Position numbers and translations under genes: made by a program | Notes under the pieces: model-generated | Database searches by the model: none | Seen by the model: only the letters and a program-made list of their open reading frames with translations | Told to the model about the DNA's origin: nothing | Shown: in pieces, positions 33,989-43,935 of the stretch | How the letters are laid out: every line of letters starts with the position of its first letter | Position numbering within the stretch: position 1 is the stretch's first letter | DNA from: Ditylenchus dipsaci | Taxonomy: Eukaryota; Nematoda; Chromadorea; Rhabditida; Anguinidae | Length of the DNA: 64,000 bases | Direction of reading: 5' to 3' | Assembly (NCBI GenBank): GCA_004194705.1 | Contig: SADC01000886.1 | Coordinates: forward strand, 744,001-808,000

Positions 33989-36642
33989 TAGAGTTGTGAA
34001 TTTGACCAGTCAAAATCTTTTCGAGAATTTGACCGGTCAAATTCTCGGTCAAATCTATTTTTTCGGTCAAATCGGTCAAAATCTCTTAGCCGGCTAATTA
34101 ACGCTAACAATCGGTCAGCCAACGTAGAGTTGTGCAATTGACATGTCAATTGCAAACCGTGTCAATTCTACGCTCAATTACACTCAAAAAGCTTTATTGA
34201 CATCAAGCAAACAAATAACAATCAATCAACATCTCTGCATCAACAACTCGAAATCATTTTCCTCAAATAGTTCTTCATCATCTGATTCTTCCTCAACTGT
34301 TACTTTGCCCCGCTTGAAGAGATCGGCGTATTCCAAAAGTAGGTGTGCTTGATGAAGACGAGCTGCTTGTGGTATCGACCTTCAATCTAAACAAACTACA
34401 TTAGTGATAATCCTCCATTGTAAATCCACCAACCTGTTTCGAATACTTGTGTGAATTGCACCCCTGAGAACCAGTTCCTTTCTGTTGCTGCGCTTGATAT
34501 TGGATGTTCGAGAGCAGTTGAGCCACCTTGGAAGAAGAGTGTCGGAGAAGAAGGCTGTCCACCAAGTCAAGCATCCATCGTGTTGACCGCGTCCCAGGCA
34601 TAGCGTCGCTTGTCCTCGGCAAAGATTCCTGTTTTGGCTAGCCATTGGCCCCACTCTGTCATTAACTAAAACAAAATGAGTATTCTACAATGCAACTATC
34701 AATTCAATATCTACCTGCGCTGCTTTCCTGCAAAGACCGGATTCTTGTTCAACTTGTTGGCTAGGATTTCGATAGAAGCTTGCTTCTCTTCATTGGTAAG
34801 TCCTCTCCTCGGTTGCTTGGCTCCATAAGATCCATCAAGTATGTGACATCGGTCCTGCCAAATTCTTCCTATCTTCCAAGAGCTGAAAAACTTTGATAAA
34901 ATAAGTACTAAAACAGTTAACCATACCTCCATCATATCGTTTCCGAATTCAAACTCGCTTTCATTCACTCCCCGTTTCGCTTCAGCAAATGCATCCTTGA
35001 TGGTCTTGTAGGCGCTCCTAGAGTTCACTTCATTCCCTCGATTTTCCTGATTGCTTCGGCCAGTGGAGTGATCACTTTGCTGATTGCTTAAGAGCAGGCA
35101 AATTCTTCGTCACTGCAGAGTAGAAGGCGTATGTCGTCCGATTGCCGTTGAGCACACGATTGTCTTGGATTCCGGCATTCCAAATAGCTTCCTTGAGGCA
35201 CGATTCGTTGGCGATGATGGAATTGATCAGCTTAGCGTAAGTTCCCCAGCGAGTCTCGATAGGTAGTTGTAGTAGTGTTGACGACCCCATCTTCTCAAGC
35301 TGGATCTTTGAAAGGATCTTCTGTGGCTTTGACTTTCTAAAAGTAAATGTAAGAAAAGAAGAAATCTAAAATACAAACCTGAAGAACCTCACGATATCTT
35401 GACAGAATTTGACTCTCAACGCAACCATTGTTCTTTGGCATATGTCCTTCGCAGCTAGATTGAGCATATGAGCTTTGCACCCTTCGAACAGTATCCACGG
35501 ATAGGCCTTCTCCAGTATCTCCCAGGCTTTTCGCATATTAGCAGCATGATCGGTGACGACGGCGACGACTTTGTGTTTGCCCACCGCTTCAATCTCTTCG
35601 GCTAGAATTTTGGCGATATACTTTCCTAAAGAAGATAACCATATACAAGAATGTCAAGTCAATAAAAGAACCAACCATCGTGAACTTCCTCTTTAGTGTC
35701 GATCGAGTTGTATAGGTAAGGCTTCGGCGTGTGCACCACCACATTGATTATCTTGTTAGTGTTGATGTCGCTCCACCCATCGGAAGAAACTGCGAGAAAA
35801 TCGGCTTTGTTGATGGCTACATCCATAGATTCCTTGACACGATTGAATTCAGCTGGCACGAGAACCTTGGGAAACTTGTACTCCCTTGACGGTAGCTTGT
35901 ATGAAGGACGGAGCTTGGCCACAAATTGCTTGAAGAATGGATTATCGAGGAAATTCGCTGCAATGTTGCCAGTGACGAGTGCCTAAAAGACAAACAATCA
36001 TAAATATAATAACTGATTAAATGCTTACCCTTGTGAGAAGAATGTCGGCCTCTTCCTGATCCTCCTTGCCCACGCTGTCGAAGAAGCTCCTGATCCCTGT
36101 GCTCGGCCTTGCGCTGTCCTCTTCTGATTCCTTGTTGATCTTCTTAGGTGGCTCATCAGTTGTTTTCTTTAATAGACGATTGATTTTGCTTTCTTGCTTC
36201 GGCTCCAACCTTTTTGCATTCCTATATTGAAAAATAAAACTTATAAAAAATAAGAATAATTAAAAACTGTAGATGTTTCTCCATTCTATTAGCATGTGTG
36301 ACGTATCGAGCGTTGCAAAACTGACAATATCCGACGAACGATAGCTTTCCGCTTGCATCCTTTTCCTCTTTTCGATCGAAATAGTTCCAGCACCATGAGA
36401 GAGGCTTAGTTTGTTTGGACATGGCTGAAAAGATAATATGATAACATTTTAATTTTTAATAAATGAGTCGAACAGTGTTTGACAAAAAATACTCTGATAG
36501 AAAACTTGTCAATTTACGGAAAAATACATTAAAAGATTTTGACCGATTTTTACTTAAGCGGTCAAAATCTTTATTTTGACCGAGAATTTGACCAGAATTT
36601 GACCGAGAATTTGACCGGTCAAATTCTCGTTTCACAACTCTA
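33989..36642 (-). mobile_element. Full-length hAT transposon with transposase gene
   Basis: The exact 8-bp target duplication AAAAGAAG flanks it (33981-33988, 36643-36650). TIRs are TAGAGTTGTGAA at both ends. The subterminal regions carry several copies of GAATTTGACCGGTCAAATTC, a palindrome likely to be a transposase binding site. It encodes a multi-exon transposase on the minus strand. The perfect duplication argues for recent insertion. Confidence 0.95.
34226..36422 (-). CDS. hAT transposase with BED zinc finger, eight exons
   Basis: It catalyses cut-and-paste transposition in the nucleus. Exons on the minus strand: 36422-36268, 36221-36029, 35982-35676, 35625-35379, 35336-34927, 34882-34715, then two further exons from about 34665 to the stop at 34226. 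The N-terminus has a BED-type finger (CWNYFDRKE.., CQFC, H..H). The middle matches the DUF659-type hAT core: FLAVSSDGWSDINTNKI, then VVTDHAANMRKA and GCKAHMLNLAAKD. RWG and LNKNP regions follow. The C-terminal dimerisation region has ISSAATERNWFS and GAIHTSIRNRL. About six one-base losses (for example near 35075, 35035 and 34845, and several in the C-terminal exon) break the frame. Inactive as written; consensus error is possible. Confidence 0.85.
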
Positions 36643-36650
36643 AAAAGAAG

Positions 36651-37446
36651 TTGTGTAATTTTGTCATTTTATTGATACCACCATCAACCCTCAGAAAAAG
36701 AGAAATTGAGTATTGGGCTTAAATGAAAGCATATGATGTGCTGAGTACGATAGCACGTAATTTAGCTACTTTTCGTTGAAAATTCACCGCGCGTGTGACC
36801 TCCTGAAGTTCGGTATTCAGAAAACCCAGTACATTTTGTACAACAGTTTATCCTTAGTGAAAATCTGGTGACGTACAGTCGTTTAAAGGACCATGCTCGT
36901 GCAAGGCCCAGCAATTATTGAATTTGAATTGGCGGGGAACCCAAAACATTTTCTTTTAATGATCATTCGACGCAGAATGAGTCGTTCTTACTAATGAGTA
37001 CAGCATATTTTGGCGAAAAAAGTAATGTTTTTTTCAAAAAATCAGCGTTTTTTTGACAATGATTTTCGGCGAAAAAAACCCTGTCACGGACAATATTTAC
37101 CCGGACCGAAATTTGCTCGGGCCAAAATTCGCCACGGCCAAAACTTGTCCGGAAACAAATTTGTCCAGAATCAGCGTGATTTAATTTTTGGATATACATG
37201 TGCATATCTTTCCAACATATATCTCACAACATATTTAGTGCACCAGTGAACCTGTATGATCCATCGCCATCGAAAAAAAGAGAAGATACCGAAGGCCAGA
37301 ACAGTCATGTTTTGCTGGATCATCTGGGTGTCCTATCTACCAAACAAACTAAGTTATTGTCTACTTATATCAAAAAAATTTCACGTTTTAATGGTCCAAA
37401 CCTGTTTTTCTACACTAATTCGAGCATTCTAAAGACAGTTTAACAG
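36651..37446. other. Repeat fragments
   Basis: 36770-37080 matches the left half of the element at 786-1549 (TTCGTTGAAAATTCACCG). 36893-36950 resembles the TTAA-type GCATGCTCG end. 37085-37165 is a short array of CCGGACCGAAATTTG-like words typical of a subterminal region. No gene. Confidence 0.45.
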
Positions 37447-37448
37447 TA

Positions 37449-39226
37449 CAGTCAACCCCGCTATAGTGACACCTCGCTATAGGAACCCCTCGCTATAGTG
37501 ACACCTTGCAGACGATTTGGTTGGTTTGTCGAAAATGCCTTAGACTAAACCCCCGCTATAGTGACACCTGCTATGGTGACACCCTCGCTATAGTGACACC
37601 CCTGGGCAGTCCCAATAAATAAAAAATCTCGATATAGTGACACATGTCATGTATAGTGAATTAAATCTGCTTTTTCTAAGTTTTAAAAGATACATTTTTC
37701 AAAATGAATCAAATGAGCTCTCTGTAAAATTTCCAGTATTGATTAGGGGCTTCATTCGCCTTGTTTTGCTCGCCTTGTTTTGTTGCTAAAAATCAACAAA
37801 ATTTATTGGTTTGTTCATCTATTTTGTAAAAAATTATTATTTGCAGAATTCCAAAGATGTTCTGGTGGCAAAAGAAGCAAAGAGCGCATAACGGTACTAG
37901 TCTGTTCAAACATGTCGGGTACGGAAAAACTGCCACTGCTAGTGATCGGAAATCGATAAAACCTAGATGTTTTAAGAATCAGAAAGTGCAAGAAAGCCTG
38001 GATGACAGGTCGTTTTATTTCGAAATGCGTTTACTTGTACATATTAGTTTTGAGTGCTCTTTTCTAAACTTATCTAAAGAAGTGGGACAAGGATCTTAAG
38101 AAAGCCAATCGCAAGGTGCTTCTTTATCTGGACAATTGCTCCGCTCATCAACTACTGTAAAACTCGATCAAATCACTGTCAATTCTTTCCTCCGAATACA
38201 ACTGCCATCTCACAGGTTTGTTTTTCAGTTGATTTGATGCAAAAAGTCCAGTTTTTGTAGCCTATGGATCAAGACGTCATTCAAAACCTCAAGGTCAACT
38301 ACAGAAAGCATCTTCTTCGTTGGCGGATCTCTCAAATCGAGACAGGCAAGAACTAAAAGCTGGCTCTTTTGGATACTTTACATCTACTTCGTCGAAGCTA
38401 GGAACAAGTGAGTAAGGAAACTATCAGGAACAGCTTCCGTCACGCTAAATTCATCCACAGGGTAAATTGCAAATATCTTTCGTACCAAGTTAAAATCTTA
38501 TGTTTTGAGGAGCTAAGCAATGCAGAAGAAGGCGCTGGTGAAGTGGATTTTCTGCATAAAGAAGATGGTGCTGGCGCAGATAAGCTGTAGATGAAGCCAT
38601 GGATGAATTTCTTAATGCCTGGACTGATTTACTACAGCTTGGTGGAATTGACACTGACGTCGCGATGCAAGATTACATCGACGTAGATGACTTGACGACC
38701 ACAAGTTTTCAAAAAAAGGGTTGGTCTGTCTGTAATATTTTTTACAGGTGGTGCTCTCACGCTAGCTGAAATGTCTCAAGAAGCAGTATCGACGCGATAA
38801 AGATAGCGACACTGACTTATTTAATGCCGAAGAAGTCGAAGTGGAAAAGCCATCAATAAGCCGAATAGAAGCGCAGCGCGGCTTTGCGATAGCGCGTCAG
38901 TATGTGGAAGAAAAACTCTAGTGATCCTGCCGTGCTTCGCTTCACTGATGGACTAGATAATTTTTCCACGAAGAGCGCCAAAAAAAGATGTTGCAGCCGA
39001 CAATAACGAATTTTTTCACGCTAATGGTTGATAAATGTGTTTGAATTGTTGTTGTTTAGTGTACAAATACAAGTATTTCGAATTTGCAATTTGTGAGTTT
39101 GTTCAGGAAACCCTCGATATAGTGACACTTGTAAAGACTTTTCATGGAAACCCCGCTAGAGTGACACGCCGCTATAGTGACACCCAAGGCCGGTTCCGAG
39201 GGGTGTCACTATAGCGGGGTTGACTG
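37449..39226 (+). mobile_element. Tigger-type transposon, word CGCTATAGTGACACC
   Basis: TA at both ends (37447-37448, 39227-39228). The left end CAGTCAACCCCGCTATAGTG is followed by about eight iterations of the word to 37660. The right end holds inverted and direct copies and closes with AGCGGGGTTGACTG. It encodes a partial transposase on the plus strand. Confidence 0.9.
37845..38990 (+). pseudogene. Tigger/pogo DDE transposase, N-terminal part deleted
   Basis: After the acceptor TTTGCAG (37845) comes [19 protein letters not shown], then [10 protein letters not shown] and KPRCFKN, the standard Tigger region before the second catalytic Asp. VLLYLDNCSAHQ carries that Asp. FFPPNTTAISQ is spliced (intron about 38216-38260) to PMDQDVIQNLKVNYRKHLLR. 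C-terminal segments include KETIRNSFRHAKF and an acidic tail. The helix-turn-helix region and the first Asp segment are absent. One-base losses occur, for example near 37955. Non-autonomous. Confidence 0.8.
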
Positions 39227-39431
39227 TAGTAAATTACGTTTGCAAAATTGACGAAAACTGTAAAAATACAATCAAGACGTAATTTTACTATTGTCAAACC
39301 ATCTTTAGAATGCTCGAATCAGTGCAGAAAAAAGGTTTTGGAACCCGAAAACGTGAAAATAAATTTCGATCCAAGTAGACGACTACTTGGATCTTTTTGT
39401 GCATGGGACATCCAGCAAAAATGCGTTTCAA

Positions 39432-39612
39432 GGTAGTGGTACTTGAATGGTAGCATTCAGTTGGCAGTACTCAGGTGGTGGTTTGCAGGTGGTAGTATAT
39501 TAGCCCATTTTTTGAAGTCCACCATGTAGGTTGTACCATCTTGGTGCCAGCACCTGGGTTCCCCACCCGGCACTGCTACCAAGGTATTGCCACCTGAGTA
39601 CCATTACCAAGG
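39432..39612. repeat. Inverted array of GGTAGTGGTACTTGA-like words
   Basis: The left half repeats GGTAGTGGTACT, GGCAGTACTCAGGTGG and similar; the right half carries inverse words (CCACCTGAGTACC). It looks like a small element with iterated TIRs. A related layout occurs at 61020-61200. Confidence 0.5.
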
Positions 39613-41157
39613 TTTATTTTTAGAGCATGGTGGCATATTAGAGGAAATATGGTAAATAAATATACTCCGATACTAGGGTTTGGCAGCTGAAGTCGTTTTT
39701 TTTGGTATTTTGGTATTTTTTTGTGGATACCTGATTAGAAAAAGTGCTAAACCAGCCCTGCTTTCTGGTCTTTTAAAAGCTAAAAGAGAAAATGTTTGCT
39801 ACATCGGGATTCGAGCCAGTATCTTGAAAAAACTGGAGGAACAATTTTCCGATGACCAATTTGTAGTGGATCAATTTACTGCTACTTTTTGGTGGAAAAC
39901 TGCCGAAAAAAGTCTGGGGAGGCAAGACGAAAAAAGCTTTGAAGTTTGCTAGTCATCCTAACTCTTTTCAGTTTTTGACGTGAAACTTTTTTTCAACCGC
40001 GCAAATCTAGAATTCTAACATCAGATTTGCAAAATATACACTATATCGAGAGTTAGACTGTATCGAGAGTGCACTATATCGAAAGTATGGTTCCTTATGT
40101 TTTTAAATTAACCACCAAGTCGTAAAAAACATACACTTTATCGAGAGTTACACTATATCGAGAGTGCACTATATCGAGAGTAGACTGTATTATCAACTGC
40201 ATCAATTGTAGATGACCATGTAAATTGAAATTGCGAAAAAAACGCCAGTTCCAAAATAATACCGAAAAGCTATGGGATAGTCCAAGGTAGGATGACAAGG
40301 AATTGGTCATGGTTTGATTTTTTTAATTCTAGCTTTGACTTTATAATGAATTTTCTCTTTGTGATAGCTCAAATGAAAGCCCAGAACCATCGACATTTTC
40401 ATGGCGACATTTCCATATATAAAACGTGTGATTTGTAGAAAAAAGGCAAAAATACGAATCTGCCAAGAAAACCTGTCAAAGAGACTCAAACTAAGAAGTT
40501 TCGCCAAAATTATCGCATCGACATTTGGCAACCTTCATCAAAAAAAGGTGCTTAGGTCTCAAAGGTGTCAAAAGGTTGGCGCATTTTACGGAACGTTTTA
40601 CACTAGACTTGTTCAGCTGATTGAGCTGAGCAAGAATATATAACCTGTTTTGTTTTAAGCTTACGAAAAAGTGCAAAAAAACTATATTTTTGACTAAATT
40701 GAAGATTTGGCAAAGTGTAAATTTTTCAAACTTTCGCGCAGTTGTCTAATATTTTCGATGGTCAGCCGTAAACGACTGCACTCATTTGAAAAAGCACTTT
40801 CTAGAGAGTGAAATGAGCTACTATGTGGTTATTGTTGAATCTAGAAAAATGAGCTAGAGCCATTTGAAGTTAGTAAGTCGAAAATTGAGTACTAAAAATT
40901 GACTTTCTTAAAATGCATGGTTCTCGAATATTTCCTATGAAAAGAAAAGATCTTAACGGTTTTGAACTCTCGATGAAATTTGCTACAAGATAGGTACAAA
41001 ATAGCTGTATATCGAGTGAAAAAGTGATTACTGGAAAGTGTATAATTTGCAAAATGTGTCTTTCGAAACGTCGGATTGGCAAAACGTTAACTCCAAAAAC
41101 GAAGACTTTGCAGATAAGCTGTTTTGCTTAAAAATTTCGATCTTTTTCTAAAGGATC
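39613..41157. other. Intergenic with pogo-type fragment
   Basis: 40030-40195 holds iterated CACTATATCGAGAGT words and CTCGATATAGTG-class sequence ending TAGACTGTA, a pogo-type end. A stretch at 39680-39950 is open for 90 codons without family resemblance; it includes GGGATTCGAGCC, a B-box-like motif. No gene called. Confidence 0.4.
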
Positions 41158-41370
41158 TTACACCATCAAATAGCCCCGCGATTCTAGTTTCTGATAAAAT
41201 AAAATTTATTGCATTATCTCACGAAAATGTAAAATAATGAGGTCAAAACATGAAGGTTGTCAAAAAATAATTTGGTTCATACTTTGACCTAATTGTTTTA
41301 CATTTTGTGAGACAATGAAATACTATCGCAAAGTGGAATCGCAGGGCTACCTGATGGTGTAAAAACCTTA
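41158..41370. mobile_element. MITE with TACACCATCA ends
   Basis: TTACACCATCAAATAGCCCC faces GGGCTACCTGATGGTGTAA; the next 20 bp also pair (GCGATTC / GAATCGC). Related ends lie at 11430-11455 and 63778-63812. Confidence 0.65.
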
Positions 41371-41737
41371 CAAAAAAATTTTAATTTAAAGAGAAACAGC
41401 TAAAACCGAAGTTTTCTGCGAGTTCTTCGTTTTTCGAGTTACGTTTTTTGCGAATTGTACATTTTTCGAGTTAACGTTTCGCCAATTTGACGTTTCGAAA
41501 GGCACATTTTGCGAATTACACACTTTTCCAGTAATCACTTTTCCAGTCGATATACAGCCGTAAAATGTTAGAAAAAATTTCCATATTGCCAGGTCATAGT
41601 TCATTATTACAGATTATGTATTTAAAAGGGGCATGCTCGTCGCCGATGGGAATATTTTAGTAAGAAAACGCCTTTCGGCCCTTACAAGCGCTCCTTCCAC
41701 ACAGACACGAGTCATTTCTTTATTAACTACCACCGTG

Positions 41738-42378
41738 TCACACAGACACACACGAACAAACACCACAGACAGGATTATTGGCCACACAGGCTTTCTCTTC
41801 TTCTTTAGCAGTATTCTGATCCATCCAATCCATGTCTGCAGGCAGGCACAGCTCGGAGCATTCCTTGAAACCAGAGGCCAGCTTGGAGCATTCTTCATCA
41901 AACCCAGAGGACAGTGGATCTTCACGGGTTGCAGGGATCCAGGCACCAGCAGCGGCAGTAAGACCAGGAGCAGCAGCATCCACCAGCGAGACTTCAGGAG
42001 CAGCAGGCACGCCAGAACCACCACCAAGGCCAGAGCACGGTCCACTCGCAAGCACATCACACCGACGGTCACACACTTCAAGTCAGTCACAACCTTTCCA
42101 CGCTCTACACCACAGACGGTCAAGACTTCACCCGCTTCCGTTTCGGTCAACTCCCCAATTCCAGAGACGGGTAAATCTAAAAGCTTACTAACCTGCAACT
42201 CCAACTTCTTTTGCCCAGAGTCCGGTATAGCAGCGGCTTCCAATTCACAGCAGGCACGCTCGACGTAGGTCTTCAGCCATTCCAAGGCACCAGCATCATT
42301 CGAGACGAGGCGCTTCAGATCGGGGTCCAACTTCAGTACGAGCTCACCATTCACTTCTTCAATTTTTGCGGAATGCAT
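41738..42378 (-). CDS. Unrecognised protein encoded within the TTAA-type element
   Basis: Begins MHSAKIEEVNGELVLKLD after an acceptor-like TTGTTCAG. The N-terminal 100 residues are acidic and helix-prone (LEWLKTYVERACCELEAA, SKLLDL), then the frame shifts by one base near 42080. Read with one base restored, it gives about 213 residues ending CGVCSCVSV. The C-terminal part is small-residue rich (GLGGGSGVPAAPEVS), then has acidic, Cys-containing repeats (FDEECSKLASG, FKECSELC). Local GC and codon use stand out from the AT-rich surroundings. No transposase motif is visible, so it is either captured host sequence or an accessory element protein. Confidence 0.5.
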
Positions 42379-42646
42379 AGCTTGAAATATCTGAACAAAC
42401 ACAAATAAATCTCCACTACACATTTCACAGACGGGTCCACAACACAGATCAGCTAATCATACGACTAGTTCCCACTCTGCTTTCGGTCAAAAGTATTCCA
42501 CACAGGACAAATCCTCATTCGATTTCGGTATTATTTGCAGCCGCAAATCCCCTTCCTTACATTTTGAAAGGCGGGTACCAGTCAAATTCAAACGAGAATT
42601 AAAATGTCATTTTAGTAAAAAGTCAAGGAAAAATATTGCTTCGAAC

Positions 42647-42712
42647 CAGAATCGAGCCGATGACCGGCTGTCACAGTACGCCAACTCTATACCGCCGAGC
42701 TAATTATACTTT
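42647..42712 (-). repeat. tRNA-like sequence with A-box and B-box motifs
   Basis: On the minus strand TTAGCTCGGCGGTATAGAG resembles a tRNA A box region and GGTTCGAAGC a B box 40 nt later. Anticodon and acceptor stems do not close well, so a SINE or decayed tRNA is more likely than a gene. Confidence 0.35.
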
Positions 42713-42964
42713 TAGGTAAAGTGCAGTAAAGTGATTTTGTTATATATTGCCGGAATGAATCAATCAATAAATTTTTATTCATAAAAAATTCTTTTTTTTA
42801 ATTGACCTGGTACCCGCTATTCAAAATATTCCAATCGGTGGCTAGCATGCCCCTCTAACTTATAATTTATGCCCAGGGTATAAAGTAATACTATTTTAAT
42901 GCCTTCTTAGGTATAATATTGGTATTAAATTCATTAATAATTATACCTTTTGCAGTACCCTGAG

Positions 42965-43927
42965 CAGTCTTGGGGAATCCTTAATTTACGGCTTCGGCTC
43001 CAGCTCCCAGATTTTTAAATTTCAGCTCCAGCTCCGGCTCCTGCTCCGAGCTTTTGAAAAATATGCTCCAGCTCCGGCTCCGAGCTTTCGAAAATTCGAT
43101 TCAGCTCTGGCTCCGGCTCTGAGCTTTCAAAAAATTCGCTCCAGCTCGGGCTACGAGCCGGAGCCGGAGCTGCTCTGGCTCTTTTTTATAAGATATTATT
43201 TTTCATATTATATTATTTTCTGGTTTGCTCCTCAGATTCTCGATCATCTCCTGGGGATAATATGCTTTAAAAGCAGATCAAAATAACCAAAATGCAAATA
43301 AATTTCATTGTTCAATAATCCACAAGCCAAATCTTTAGTTTAGCAAAATGAACCAATTTACTTGGCGCCGCAATAAAATGGCTAGGGGAAGATTGCCAAA
43401 AACGAAAATTGCCAGATGTATGTTTTGCCAAAACGAAGTTTGCCAAAACGAAAATTGCCAAAACGAAAATTGCCAAAACGAAAATTGCTAAAACGACATT
43501 TGTCTTGACTCTGAGGTGTCACTATATTGTAGGTGTCACTATATCGAGTTTTGACTTGAGTCATTTTTAGACGAATGGATAAATGAAGGGTACGTTACGT
43601 GGAACTGAGTGGTATATGTTCGTATTCACTAAGCTTTCATTTGTCGTGGCAATTTTCGTTTTGGCAATTTTCGTTTTGGCAATTTTCGTTTTTGGCAATT
43701 TTCGTTTTGGCAATCTTCCCCTAGCCAATAAAATACCAGATTTACACTATTTCAAATTAAATTTTCCTAGTTTCTGGCCTCGGCTCCGAAAAAGTTTTCA
43801 TCTCCGGCTCCAGCTCCGAGATTTATAATTTTCAGCTCCAGCTCCGGCTTCGGCTTCGAGCTGTCAAAAAATTCGCTCCAGCTCCGGCTCCGACTCGGAG
43901 CTGGAGCCGGAGCTGTCCCCAAGACTG
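42965..43927. mobile_element. hAT-type element with AGCTCCGGCTCC arrays
   Basis: The exact 8-bp repeat ACCCTGAG flanks it (42957-42964, 43928-43935). Ends are CAGTCTTGGGGA and TCCCCAAGACTG. Both subterminal regions carry CAGCTCCGGCTCCGAGC words in tandem. A second 8-bp-TSD element (43380-43726) is nested in the interior. Confidence 0.9.
43380..43726. mobile_element. 8-bp-TSD MITE with GCCAAAACGAAAATT arrays
   Basis: The exact repeat AATAAAAT flanks it (43372-43379, 43727-43734). Ends GGCTAGGGGAAGATTGCC and the inverse are followed by tandem TTGCCAAAACGAAAA words. Its core includes a pogo-type fragment, GTGTCACTATATCGAG, near 43530. Confidence 0.9.
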
Positions 43928-43935
43928 ACCCTGAG

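Larger units (their letters stand above)
41626..42855 (-). mobile_element. TTAA-type element carrying a protein gene
   Basis: The left end AAGGGGCATGCTCG, then CGCCGATGGGAATATTTT, is repeated inverted at the right (AATATTCCAATCGGTGGC, TAGCATGCCCCT). TTAA precedes the left end; the right flank is CTAA, a one-base decay. The GCATGCTC core links it to the palindrome at 16816 and the MITE at 52641. It contains the gene at 41738-42378 and a tRNA-like stretch at 42647-42712. Confidence 0.75.

Noticed and set aside
39680..39952. 90-codon open frame as a gene
   Set aside because: No family resemblance, no splice context, and it overlaps a tRNA-like motif.
41633..42268. Long plus-strand open frame of 211 codons
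   Set aside because: It is the antisense of the element gene at 41738-42378; composition is Arg/Thr/Ser-rich as expected for a shadow frame.
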